From assembly GCA_964584775.1 (NCBI GenBank), contig CAZPBC010000008.1, positions 1 to 64,000 on the forward strand: a DNA stretch of 64,000 nt, in the 5' to 3' direction. Of this stretch, positions 1 through 8,223 are shown piece by piece (positions within the stretch are counted from its first letter, which is position 1; each line of letters starts with the position of its first letter). Origin of the DNA: CAZPBC01 sp964584775 (GTDB lineage Bacteria; Chlamydiota; Chlamydiia; Chlamydiales; SLFE01). The notes under the pieces were generated by a model, which did not search any database, was not told the origin of the DNA, and was given only the letters and a program-made list of their open reading frames with translations. A program made the position numbers and the translations under genes.

Positions 1-231
1 AAGATTATGCTGATGATCAAGTCGGGCGACGCCGTCCCCGCGCCCGAGATCGCCCTCTACCCGGACGTCTCGCCCACCGACGCGGTGATCGAAACGCTCC
101 TCGGACTGCTCGAACCGGGCGACGTCATCATCGACGGCGGCAACACGCACTTCAGCGAGACCGAGCGGCGCACGCGACTCGTCGAGTCGAAGGGCCTTCT
201 GTACGTCGGAACCGGTGTCTCGGGTGGTGAA
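1..231 (+). pseudogene. 6-phosphogluconate dehydrogenase internal fragment (foreign, chimeric)
   Basis: Reading frame 1 gives an internal piece of 6-phosphogluconate dehydrogenase (Gnd/YqeC type): KIMLMIKSGDAV, then ETLLGLLEPGDVIIDGGNT, RRTRLVESKG and GTGVSGGE, all in family order. The first two thirds of the match carries an unusual insertion (PAPEIALYPDVSP) between GDAV and TDAVIETLL. Codons are strongly biased to G or C in the third position, unlike every gene that follows. At about base 229-232 the frame passes without a stop into the tail of ClpP. No Gnd domain continues beyond it. I infer a chimeric contig end or contaminant, not a resident gene. Confidence 0.75.
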
Positions 232-327
232 GATACCGACCGTGACTACTTCATGAGTCCCGAAGAGGCGGTTGAGTATGGAATTATTGATGAAGTCACC
301 TCTCCAAAGGTCCTTACTAGCGTATGA
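232..327 (+). CDS. clpP: ATP-dependent Clp protease proteolytic subunit, C-terminal fragment
   Basis: The last 31 codons read DTDRDYFMSPEEAVEYGIID and then EVTSPKVLTSV. This is the conserved ClpP C-terminal region (D-T-D-R-D-x-F-M-S-x-E-E-A, followed by G-[IL]-[IV]-D). The catalytic Ser and His are missing because the upstream part has been replaced by a Gnd fragment. The stop codon overlaps the clpX start (ATGA at 324-327), the usual clpP-clpX arrangement, also seen as CT706-CT705 in Chlamydia. The tail is therefore native and only its 5' end has been lost at the contig edge. Confidence 0.85.
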   Translation, partial: DTDRDYFMSPEEAVEYGIIDEVTSPKVLTSV

Positions 328-1571
328 GTGATCAAGAGAAAAAAGATACCCATGCCGCCTGCTCCTTCTGTGGCAGAAATGAAGAGGCCGTCGAAAAACT
401 GATCGCCGGGCCAAATGTCTTCATCTGCGACAAGTGCATCACCCTATGCAACGGCATCCTAGAGAAGAAGCCTGAAGCAGGAAGCTATGAGTTCAAAGCT
501 CTCAAACCTAGAGAGATCAAGGAGAAGCTCGACGAGTACATCATTGGTCAAGACGCCGTCAAAAGGACCGTCTCTGTCGCCGTTTACAACCACTACAAAC
601 GGATCATGAACCTCAAAAGTCAAGGCGAAGATGGCGTTGAGTTTCATAAGTCGAACGTCCTTCTCCTCGGCCCCACCGGTTCAGGAAAAACGCTCATTGC
701 CAAGACCCTCGCCCGCATCCTCGACGTCCCCTTTGCTATCGCGGACGCGACGACCTTAACCGAAGCCGGCTATGTCGGGGAAGACGTTGAAAATATCGTC
801 CTGCGTCTCCTCCAAGCCGCTGATTACGATGTGGCGAAATGTGAGCAGGGGATCATCTACGTCGACGAAATCGACAAGATCCACCGCACCTCCTCAAACG
901 TCTCCATCACGCGCGACGTCTCCGGAGAGGGTGTCCAGCAAGCGTTGCTTAAAATTGTTGAAGGTTCGATCGCCAACATCCCCCCGAAAGGTGGGCGTAA
1001 ACACCCGAACCAAGAATATATCAAAGTCAACACTGAAAATATCCTCTTTATTGTGGGTGGAGCGTTCGCAGGAATCGACAAAACGATCGCGAAAAGAATT
1101 GGACGTAGCTCCATCGGCTTCGACACCGAAGAGAGCGAAATCATCGATCCAGAGGAAAAATCGAAACTCCTCTCCAGGATGGAACCCGAGGACCTCATTC
1201 AATATGGCATGATTCCGGAGTTTGTGGGACGCTTCAGCTGCATTGCCAACTGCTCAGAACTGCGCGAAGAGGACCTCGTTCGCATCCTCACTGAACCCAA
1301 AAATGCTGTCGTAAAGCAATTTAAGGCCCTTTTCGAGCTCGAAGGGGTCAAATTGACGATCACCGACGGCGCCTTAAAAGCCGTGGCCAAAAAGGCCATC
1401 GAGACCGCCACTGGAGCTCGAGCTTTACGAATGATTTTAGAAAACTTAATGAGGGACTTGATGTTCGATATTCCCTCAGATACCTCTGTCGAAGAGGTCG
1501 TGATCGACGAATCGTGCGTTTTAGACTCAAAACAGCCCCTTATTCTTCCTGAGAAAGAAAAAATAGCATAA
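324..1571 (+). CDS. clpX: ATP-dependent Clp protease ATP-binding subunit ClpX
   Basis: ClpX is the AAA+ unfoldase that feeds substrates to ClpP in the cytoplasm. The 415-residue length is normal. The N-terminal zinc-binding domain shows CSFCGRN and CDKCITLC (residues about 13-39). Walker A is GPTGSGKT (about 116-123), Walker B is IIYVDEIDKI (about 176-185), and the pore-region GYVGED and the C-terminal sensor-2 GARALR are present. The start overlaps the clpP stop by ATGA, which implies translational coupling. The gene is followed by an A+T-rich gap and then the T3SS-related island, a neighbour it does not have in Chlamydia. Confidence 0.97.
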   Translation: MSDQEKKDTHAACSFCGRNEEAVEKLIAGPNVFICDKCITLCNGILEKKPEAGSYEFKALKPREIKEKLDEYIIGQDAVKRTVSVAVYNHYKRIMNLKSQGEDGVEFHKSNVLLLGPTGSGKTLIAKTLARILDVPFAIADATTLTEAGYVGEDVENIVLRLLQAADYDVAKCEQGIIYVDEIDKIHRTSSNVSITRDVSGEGVQQALLKIVEGSIANIPPKGGRKHPNQEYIKVNTENILFIVGGAFAGIDKTIAKRIGRSSIGFDTEESEIIDPEEKSKLLSRMEPEDLIQYGMIPEFVGRFSCIANCSELREEDLVRILTEPKNAVVKQFKALFELEGVKLTITDGALKAVAKKAIETATGARALRMILENLMRDLMFDIPSDTSVEEVVIDESCVLDSKQPLILPEKEKIA

Positions 1572-1579
1572 CTAATTAG

Positions 1580-1611
1580 TTGTTATATATTAAATAATTA
1601 TTTGATATAAT
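1580..1611 (+). promoter_or_regulatory. possible promoter of the 831-aa island gene
   Basis: The 102-bp gap after clpX is very A+T rich and holds TATAAT at 1606-1611, about 60 bases before the ATG at 1674. The nearest -35-like hexamer (TTGTTA, 1580-1585) is 20 bases away, longer than ideal. Weak support; the -10 is the better half. Confidence 0.3.
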
Positions 1612-1673
1612 AATTAATAGAGAGAGTGTGTCTACTCTCGCAAACTAGTTATATTGATAAAAGGAGTCTATAT

Positions 1674-4169
1674 ATGGGACTTCCTCCAGTCACTCCGGGC
1701 AGTGGTGGGACACCGACGCCTCCACCAGCTACACCGCCGCCACCTCCTCCCCCTCAGCAAGGAACTGGGGAGACGCTATCTGCCTCAGACCGTGAAAGTG
1801 TCATCCAAGCTGTCAATGAACTCTCCGTCGATCTAGCCGATCCCGGGGATTTGTCCATTTTAGAGTGGATTGGACAGCTCAATGAGGATGAAAAAGATCT
1901 GCTCGATGAGATCCTCGCCGCCGCTCTAGAGGGAAATAAGGCCCTTCTCCTTAGCATCAGTGATCTCGGTATCGGAAGTTTAGAGACTGTCATCGAAGCG
2001 TTCGAGTTCTTTAGTTTGAACGAAGCTAAGATCGGCCAGTTGAATGACATCCGAAACGAACTCAATGAAATCATCGAAGGGGCAAACCTTGACCTCACCC
2101 CCGAGGAGATTGCTGCTCAAGAGGCAGGTGACCTTCTTCTCATCCAAGCCTATGAAGCGCAAATCTTGCTCTTTAACCAAGCTCAAGACGATCTGAACGC
2201 CGCAAAAGCTCAATTAGAAGCGGCCTTTAATTCAGGCAACGAAGCCGCTTGGGATGCAGCTCGAGCACAGTACAATTCGGCAAGAGCCGCCTTCATCATC
2301 GCCTCTACAAATTTAGAAAATGCGGCGGACGCCTACAACACGCGAGCCCTCGATTTTGTCGATCAGAACACCACGAATCAGTTTAACAACTTAGTCACCC
2401 GCTTCAACAACCTGATTGCCTCCTTTATCATCCCGCCTGAGTCGACAAAATTTGATCCCGCAAACTTCGGAATTGCCCCCCTCACTTTCTTTACATCCCC
2501 TCCGATCCCGCTCGACCCGATCAGCTCACCTCCGACCGTTCCTCCCAATATTCCAGGAAGCTTCAACCTCGTTGACTCAAATATTGTCCCTCCAGGCCCT
2601 CCTGCGACACAGATCCGTCTCACCACTGATATCTTACAAGAGATCCCCCCCTTCTCTTTGGGAGTTCTCTTTGGAGTCGATTTCATAGGAACCATCGAAT
2701 CTCAGCAGTTGTCCAATGAAATTGCCCAACTCATTGAAGATGGCACCCTCACTGAGATCATTGAGCTCCTCCTCCTCTTCATCAAACGGGGCTCGACCAC
2801 ATCAGAAATCTACGAACCAGAAGCCGTCGGAGTCGGAGGAAATGTCACTTCACAGCAAGCGGCATCCCTCTCTGCTAAAGTCCTTGGACTCGCCAGCCCC
2901 AGACTCCAAGGAGTGCTCGGAAGCCTTCTCGAAGCAGAAGAAGTCAACAACCTCTATGAACAGTTGATCAATGACGGGGAGCCCGGGCTCGTTCAATCTT
3001 TTGCGAACCTCGTGACCGTTTCTGCGGGTCTCGGTGTCCTCTCGAGCTTGAAAGCTGCGGATAAAGCCACAGAGCTCCTCGCCACTAAAATCACGCCCGA
3101 TACCTTCCCTGAAGCCCTCGCCACGACTCTAGGAGTCACCTCAACACTCATCGAGTTCTTAGACGGTGCGACACTCCGTGACGACCTAGCGAACCTCTTT
3201 GGAGCGAACTCAGGACTGAGTTCCCTGCCTGCGGGCCAGCAAGAGGCCTTTTTAGAGAGTGTTGGAAATGTCGCCAACTTCTCGATCCTCTTTGCTGCAG
3301 GATCGGACCTTGCAAACGCGATCGACTCCCCTACCCTACAGATCGGATCGATCGTCGACCTCGTCCTAGGACAAGGAGAGCTGCCAGGTGAAGCACCGAC
3401 CGGCAATAGCCTACAAGCAACGCAAGAGGCCTTTGCCGATGTGCTACAAGCGGGTGGGATTGCTGGAGATGCCTCAAAGGCACTCGCTATACAACTAGCC
3501 AGTGGGCTCTTCGTTGCGGAAGATCCCGACGCCTTCTTAAGAGAAGCCCTCGGAAGCTACAACGTCCCAGAAGCTGTGGAGCAGATCAAAACGGCCGCCG
3601 TCCTTGCCCCCCTTGCGGAGCAGGTGGGCGTCGGTGGAGGCTTTTTAAAAGCGGCAGTCACCGGTGAAGGAGAGAGCGCGCTGCTCAATGCCGGCCTGGA
3701 TCCGGAGGCCCTAGGCAAGGTCCAGGATATTGCGGGCCAAAACCTCTCCTTTGCTGCAAAAGTCGCCTTGCTGAACAGTGCTGTAGGAAAAGAGGCAACC
3801 ACTACGAGCCTGAAGGCTCTCGGTCAGCTCGATACCCTGCAAAACCTCAAAGCATCGCTCGAGGACGATCTCGGAAGCAATGATGCGAGTGTTCTCGCCA
3901 ACCTCTCTCTCAATGTCTATAACTCCATCGAAAACCGCCTACAAGCGGTTGTCGATGAGTTTTATAAGGATGGACCGAACGCTCGGGCCGAAAAAGCGGA
4001 CGATTTACGCCTCGACGACTACCTCAACCGCTATAGCACCCAAAACTACGACAACTTCGGAAAGCTCTATCTCGCGGCAGTGGGCTCTCTTTGGGGTGAA
4101 GGCGTCCTGAGTGGGGGTCTCAACATGAGAACCGACACAGGATCGAATACAATAGCTATAAGCGCTTAA
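1674..4169 (+). CDS. large helical protein of unknown function, T3SS island
   Basis: I do not recognise a family. The start chosen is the ATG at 1674, preceded by AAGGAG at 1660-1665; an in-frame start at 1626 has no such site. The 831-residue product begins with a Gly/Pro/Thr-rich low-complexity stretch (about residues 2-30, many PPP), then long amphipathic helices rich in Ala, Glu, Asn and Leu. A second Pro-rich linker lies at about residues 270-310. There is no signal peptide or clear membrane segment. The disordered N-terminus and lack of a Sec signal fit a T3SS substrate, as does its place ahead of chaperone and translocator genes, but this is inference. Confidence 0.8.
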   Translation: MGLPPVTPGSGGTPTPPPATPPPPPPPQQGTGETLSASDRESVIQAVNELSVDLADPGDLSILEWIGQLNEDEKDLLDEILAAALEGNKALLLSISDLGIGSLETVIEAFEFFSLNEAKIGQLNDIRNELNEIIEGANLDLTPEEIAAQEAGDLLLIQAYEAQILLFNQAQDDLNAAKAQLEAAFNSGNEAAWDAARAQYNSARAAFIIASTNLENAADAYNTRALDFVDQNTTNQFNNLVTRFNNLIASFIIPPESTKFDPANFGIAPLTFFTSPPIPLDPISSPPTVPPNIPGSFNLVDSNIVPPGPPATQIRLTTDILQEIPPFSLGVLFGVDFIGTIESQQLSNEIAQLIEDGTLTEIIELLLLFIKRGSTTSEIYEPEAVGVGGNVTSQQAASLSAKVLGLASPRLQGVLGSLLEAEEVNNLYEQLINDGEPGLVQSFANLVTVSAGLGVLSSLKAADKATELLATKITPDTFPEALATTLGVTSTLIEFLDGATLRDDLANLFGANSGLSSLPAGQQEAFLESVGNVANFSILFAAGSDLANAIDSPTLQIGSIVDLVLGQGELPGEAPTGNSLQATQEAFADVLQAGGIAGDASKALAIQLASGLFVAEDPDAFLREALGSYNVPEAVEQIKTAAVLAPLAEQVGVGGGFLKAAVTGEGESALLNAGLDPEALGKVQDIAGQNLSFAAKVALLNSAVGKEATTTSLKALGQLDTLQNLKASLEDDLGSNDASVLANLSLNVYNSIENRLQAVVDEFYKDGPNARAEKADDLRLDDYLNRYSTQNYDNFGKLYLAAVGSLWGEGVLSGGLNMRTDTGSNTIAISA

Positions 4170-4180
4170 TTTTAAGGAAT

Positions 4181-4210
4181 TTGGAAATTTTAATTAAAAT
4201 AATTTATAAT
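4181..4210 (+). promoter_or_regulatory. sigma-70-type promoter upstream of repeat leader
   Basis: TTGGAA (4181-4186), an 18-base spacer and TATAAT (4205-4210) lie just after the 831-aa gene. Transcription would run through the repeat element at 4248-4419 into the gene at 4451, giving a leader of over 200 bases. Confidence 0.5.
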
Positions 4211-4247
4211 ACTTATATAGGGATAAAGTAAGAGAAAGGGGGCTTTT

Positions 4248-4419
4248 GCCTGGATATTTCATGGATGCTTGTAGAAATGGGGCAAAATGGACGACAGATT
4301 TAAAAGGTCTCATGCGAAGGGAAGGGTCTAGCACCCTTTCCGAGACGGAGATCTTTCGAAGCTGGCGAAAAGCATTTTGTTCCAGTTTTGCGAGAATTCA
4401 GGAAAAATCAAGGCCAGGC
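4248..4419 (+). repeat. MITE-like repeat, copy 1 (leader of 437-aa gene)
   Basis: About 170 non-coding bases that align along their length with 9783-9949. Shared blocks include CCTGGAT-TTT-ATG at the left edge, the small hairpin AAGGGTCTAGCACCCTT (4322-4338), and AGCATTTTGT followed by CAGTTTTGCGAG near the right edge. The right end (GGCCAGGC) is inverted relative to the left (GCCTGG), as in a miniature inverted-repeat element. A 66-codon open frame here is not conserved in copy 2 and is discounted. SD AAGGAG and the ATG of the next gene lie about 20-30 bases downstream. Confidence 0.65.
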
Positions 4420-4450
4420 TTAAAAACCCTCTCTCTGAAGGAGTAATGCC

Positions 4451-5764
4451 ATGTCTGTCTTAATCTCTGCGAATATTAAGGGATTAAACAACCCTGTCCT
4501 CGTCCACAGCGAATACACCAACTCAGAGATCTTAAACCGATGGGCTGACCAGGATGACGGGTTTTTCGTCACACTCAACCGTGTCTTCGCAAGGGGGAAG
4601 ACCCTCGTGCGTGACAACACGGGGACGATTGTACGGGTCGACGAGGACCCCGTGACCACCCAAGATGCGATCGATCTGCAGGAGGATCTACAAAGAATTC
4701 TCCAGCTCGCTCAAACTGGGGTTCAGGTTGATGGAAAGACCTTCTATCTGACCTACGAGATGGCAACTGCTCTTGATAAAATCATGAAAACTTTAGATGC
4801 GGTCGGCTTCAATCTCAATGCCAACTTGAGTGATACCGCACAGGTCGAAGCCAACCGTCAAGCCCTAGGACGCTGGGCCGACCTCGACGATGTCGGTCTA
4901 CGTGAAATTGTGGTCCAAGCGGGAAATGCGGTTTCCAACAGCCGCTCTCTCCAGGCGATGATCGAACTAGAGTATGTGAAGGTAGGAAACCAGTTAATCG
5001 GGGACCAGCTAGAGCAGCTCGACACCGCCCTCAATGCAACCAAAGATGCTCTCTTCTGGCTTGAGAAGGCGCAGCTTCTGAAAAATAATCTGACTCCAGA
5101 GTCCAGACAGAGTGATGCCTCATTCTATGCTCGGATCTTTGCAGAGGCAGGGAACACCCCAGGAGGGAGAGAATCAGAAGGGTACTTCACCGAAATTGCA
5201 CGTGGTGAAGGCAGCTTCTCACAATTCACGCGGTTCTTTACAACAACAGGAGGAGGACAAATCTCTGCACCTGGAGGCCGAACTGGGCCTGGAACTTTTG
5301 AAGCCTTTTTTAAAAGAGCCCTCGAAGATATCTTCAACGAGCCGCTCGGAGTCAGTCCAGATGACGTCGCACAAAACCTTGCAGAATTTAACGAAGTCCG
5401 CAACGGCCTGGCCGCCGTTAGAGCTCGACTCCAAGAGGTGGGAGGGGGAGAGATTACCGAAGGGACCCTCGCCGATAAAATTGGAATCATGCTCCAGCAA
5501 ATCAACGACATCGGAAACACAGATGAGGAGCGATTTACTAACTGGATCGTGGACTTTTACGACGCCAAAGAATTTACCCAATCTGGTGACCAACAGCGAA
5601 CGCTTACGGAAACCATCACTGCAGCGACCTCCCTCAACGACCGTCAAAAAGAGGACCTCCGCCGCTTTCTCTTCGTTTTCGAACAGTTCTACAAGTCTGC
5701 CTCCGCGATGCTTCAAGCGATCGACCGCATGACCAATAAGATGGCAAGCAACATTAAAGGATAA
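4451..5764 (+). CDS. hypothetical helical protein with needle-like C-terminus, T3SS island
   Basis: This is a 437-residue soluble protein of no family I can name. It starts at ATG 4451 with AAGGAG at 4438-4443. It is mainly alpha-helical, with a Gly-rich stretch (TTTGGGQISAPGGRTGPG) at about residues 260-280. The last helix, ending in KMASNIKG, resembles the end of the needle protein CdsF encoded at 25088 (SMSRNVKG). Needle and tip proteins of T3SS use C-terminal helices for assembly, so a tip, rod or filament role is possible but unproven. The gene stands alone between a repeat leader and a sigma-54-type promoter. A small inverted repeat (AGGGA-GATTT-TCCCT, 5768-5782) follows the stop. Confidence 0.8.
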   Translation: MSVLISANIKGLNNPVLVHSEYTNSEILNRWADQDDGFFVTLNRVFARGKTLVRDNTGTIVRVDEDPVTTQDAIDLQEDLQRILQLAQTGVQVDGKTFYLTYEMATALDKIMKTLDAVGFNLNANLSDTAQVEANRQALGRWADLDDVGLREIVVQAGNAVSNSRSLQAMIELEYVKVGNQLIGDQLEQLDTALNATKDALFWLEKAQLLKNNLTPESRQSDASFYARIFAEAGNTPGGRESEGYFTEIARGEGSFSQFTRFFTTTGGGQISAPGGRTGPGTFEAFFKRALEDIFNEPLGVSPDDVAQNLAEFNEVRNGLAAVRARLQEVGGGEITEGTLADKIGIMLQQINDIGNTDEERFTNWIVDFYDAKEFTQSGDQQRTLTETITAATSLNDRQKEDLRRFLFVFEQFYKSASAMLQAIDRMTNKMASNIKG

Positions 5765-5786
5765 AGTAGGGAGATTTTCCCTTTGT

Positions 5787-5802
5787 TGGCACATCCTTTG
5801 CT
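5787..5802 (+). promoter_or_regulatory. sigma-54 (RpoN) promoter
   Basis: The string TGGCACATCCTTTGCT matches the consensus TGGCAC-N5-TTGC, with the invariant GG at 5788-5789 and GC at 5800-5801 and exactly ten bases between them. It lies 52 bases upstream of the ATG at 5854. Chlamydiae encode RpoN and the activator CtcC/AtoC. No enhancer-like site could be recognised nearby. Confidence 0.7.
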
Positions 5803-5853
5803 TATCTCGAGACTGAGGATAAGCGAAAAAAACGCCTATTAGGAGACTAAACG

Positions 5854-7506
5854 ATGGCTACCAACCTTTATACAGACTACCTCCAGACCACGGCGGGGCT
5901 CAATTTCACCACGCCGGGACATGGGACCAACTTTCTGGAACTCGATGGGAGCAACATCTTCCGCGTCGTGAGCGACCTGAAAGACCCTTCCATCACCCCT
6001 ATCGATGTCAACTACGAGACTCCCATTGTCGGAGAAACTGCCCTAGACGCCATGGAGGACCTGGCTCTAGAAATTAGGAGTGTGGATGTTATTGATGATG
6101 CTGTAGGCAGCGATGGAGCGCTAGCACTAAGCATTATCGCAGCTGTAGTAGGAACGCAATACGACAATACTTTGGAGGTAAGCATAGCCCTAAATGCCCT
6201 TGATGAAGATGACCTTCAAGAGATCGCTGAGGAGTTAGAAGATAATGGCTTCGATGTTGGAGATTATATCCCTGGTGTTTTCTTTGGTGACTTCAGTGAC
6301 CACGATAAAGACGAGCTTGTCCCTGCGATTATCGGGGGTCTTAATGAAGAGGGAGCTTTGAAATCCGTCCAGAAACCCTTCATTGATGACACACAGTTGA
6401 TGACAGACCTGGCAAGAATCTTTACGGGTGAGTCTTACAGCGGGCGTGAGTCTTGGAAGGAATTCTTGATCGCGATTGGAATCACGGATCTCAATGAAAG
6501 AGAAAGACTGACCAACGCCTTTATCAATGAATTCTCCTACTTCATGGGAATCCCAGATGATCCCACCTCCAATCTTGGAGCGTGGGAAGACCTTGTCGAC
6601 TTCTCTTCAACAGCAACCTCTGACACCAGCGTTTTATTGGTACGGAGTGGAGGAAGTGACACCGATCTCACAGGAGTCATTGGCCCGGGAGACACTCCCG
6701 CCACAGCGATTGATGACCGTGTAAAATTTGTGGAGCACTCCTTTAGACAAACGATGGACTACTTCCTAGCGAATTACACCTTCCCGTTGCAGCGCCCTGA
6801 AGGAACTGAAATTCAGCAGTTCGTTACGGACTTCAGACGTTTTCTTGTCGCCAGGACAGGGATCCAGGATGCAGGGATCGGACAGTTCCAAAGCCTAACT
6901 GACTACAGGCAACTGTATGACTCATTCGTAGGAGTCGGAGAAAGCGACTACAAAGAGCGGCTTGTGGATTTCCACAACCTCATGGTGAAAAGAGATGGCT
7001 TCTTCAGCCCCAGTATCCACTTGAAGGATTGGGTAGAGGAGGTGCAGATTGCTTCGGTCTTTACCTCCGGTGCGATCAACTCCATCACCGGAACAGAATC
7101 GGGACGCACGCGGATCTTCGTCCGACTCTTCCTTCTCCTTGTGGAGATGGTGGAAGCGCTGCAGAGAGTGACCGCAGCCCAGTCCCAACGATTAAAATTT
7201 TACGCTGCCTACCAAAAGGCTTATACAGAGCTCCTTGGTGAAACACCGACGCTCGGTTTAGATAACCTGGAGAGAGGTGTTCTAGATACCGACTCCCAAG
7301 GTAGGACCGCCACCCTGCAGACCGTTCAGGCCTTTGTCAGCGGTTGGTCAGAGAAGTTAAGAAGTTTCCGAAGTGTGATTGGAGACGAATCCAAGCAACA
7401 CCAAACAGCGGTGAACCAAAGTAATGAGATCGTCAACCAGCAGGCGCAGCTGGGGAGCTCGCTCCTGCAACAGATGAGTACGATCCTTACTACCATATTT
7501 AAATAA
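5854..7506 (+). CDS. hypothetical secreted-type helical protein, T3SS island
   Basis: The product has 550 residues and no recognised domain. The start ATG at 5854 has AGGAG at 5840-5844. It is acidic in the first third, without a Sec signal or membrane segment. The last 60 residues form a Gln/Ser/Asn-rich amphipathic helix ending in LLQQMSTILTTIFK, a shape found at the C-terminus of T3SS tip, filament and rod proteins. That resemblance is by eye only. It is the first gene of a run that continues with a SycD-type chaperone 36 bases downstream, and is the gene closest to the sigma-54 promoter, so it is probably expressed as part of a developmentally timed secretion set. Confidence 0.8.
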   Translation: MATNLYTDYLQTTAGLNFTTPGHGTNFLELDGSNIFRVVSDLKDPSITPIDVNYETPIVGETALDAMEDLALEIRSVDVIDDAVGSDGALALSIIAAVVGTQYDNTLEVSIALNALDEDDLQEIAEELEDNGFDVGDYIPGVFFGDFSDHDKDELVPAIIGGLNEEGALKSVQKPFIDDTQLMTDLARIFTGESYSGRESWKEFLIAIGITDLNERERLTNAFINEFSYFMGIPDDPTSNLGAWEDLVDFSSTATSDTSVLLVRSGGSDTDLTGVIGPGDTPATAIDDRVKFVEHSFRQTMDYFLANYTFPLQRPEGTEIQQFVTDFRRFLVARTGIQDAGIGQFQSLTDYRQLYDSFVGVGESDYKERLVDFHNLMVKRDGFFSPSIHLKDWVEEVQIASVFTSGAINSITGTESGRTRIFVRLFLLLVEMVEALQRVTAAQSQRLKFYAAYQKAYTELLGETPTLGLDNLERGVLDTDSQGRTATLQTVQAFVSGWSEKLRSFRSVIGDESKQHQTAVNQSNEIVNQQAQLGSSLLQQMSTILTTIFK

Positions 7507-7542
7507 TGGAGGCTAGCAGGAAATTGACGAGGAGGACTCGCA

Positions 7543-8190
7543 ATGTGTGCTGAAAGAATCACAGAAGAGTCAATGAAAAAGTCTTCGAAAGAGACCATTA
7601 AGAAGGCCCTCGATGAGATGGGTGACGAACAAACACCCGAACAAAAAGAGAAAATTTTGAAGCTGACCCAAGACATCTACGGTGAGGGAAAAACCCCTGC
7701 AGATGCGATGGGTATCGACCCTGGAATGACGGAGGGCATGTATAGCTTTGCCCATCGTCTTTACACGCTGGGAAAGTATGATCAAGCTGCACAGATGTTT
7801 CGGCTACTGATCATGATGAATCCGATGGAAATGCGATTTCTACTCGGAGTTTCAGCGTGCTATCATATGCAAAAAGACTACGACCTAGCTTCTTCGAGTT
7901 ACATGCTATGTTCCCTTGTCAACCCAAGAGACCCTGTCCCCTACTATCATGCATCCGACTGCTTTATTGAACTGGGTGACTACGAGATGGCAGAAAAGTG
8001 TCTCAAGCTGTGCATAGCCTACTGTGAGATTGGAGAGGAGTACGATATGATGAAAGACCGTGCTCAGATCTCCCTAAAAGGCGTGCTGGAAAAACGTCAA
8101 AGCGAAAGATCAGCGAAGAAAACGGAAAAGAGCGCGAAAAAGCCCCCTCCAGCAGAGCCACCTCAAACTGAAGCGAAGAAAAGCGCTTAA
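7543..8190 (+). CDS. class II T3SS chaperone, SycD/LcrH family (copy 1)
   Basis: SycD/LcrH chaperones bind the hydrophobic translocators in the cytoplasm before export. The 215-residue protein has the family layout: an N-terminal helix region, then three tetratricopeptide repeats starting at about residue 68 (YSFAHRLYTLGKYDQAAQMF, then the conserved MNPMEMRFLLGVSACYHM, then DPVPYYHASDCFIELGDY). The NP-x-x-x-x-F-L-G-x-x-x-C pattern is typical. The C-terminal tail is Lys/Ala/Pro rich and longer than usual. SD GGAGG at 7531-7535 supports ATG 7543. Its likely clients are the adjacent 550-aa and 519-aa products. Confidence 0.88.
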   Translation: MCAERITEESMKKSSKETIKKALDEMGDEQTPEQKEKILKLTQDIYGEGKTPADAMGIDPGMTEGMYSFAHRLYTLGKYDQAAQMFRLLIMMNPMEMRFLLGVSACYHMQKDYDLASSSYMLCSLVNPRDPVPYYHASDCFIELGDYEMAEKCLKLCIAYCEIGEEYDMMKDRAQISLKGVLEKRQSERSAKKTEKSAKKPPPAEPPQTEAKKSA

Positions 8191-8223
8191 GCTGTCCATA
8201 AATCGCGTGCGAGGAGAGATCCT

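Noticed and set aside
1626..1673. Upstream start for the 831-aa island protein
   Set aside because: There is no SD and the region is A+T-rich promoter-like sequence; ATG 1674 has AAGGAG at the right distance.
4246..4446. 66-codon open frame in the leader of the 437-aa gene
   Set aside because: It lies inside the repeat element, and the frame is not kept in the second copy at 9783-9949.
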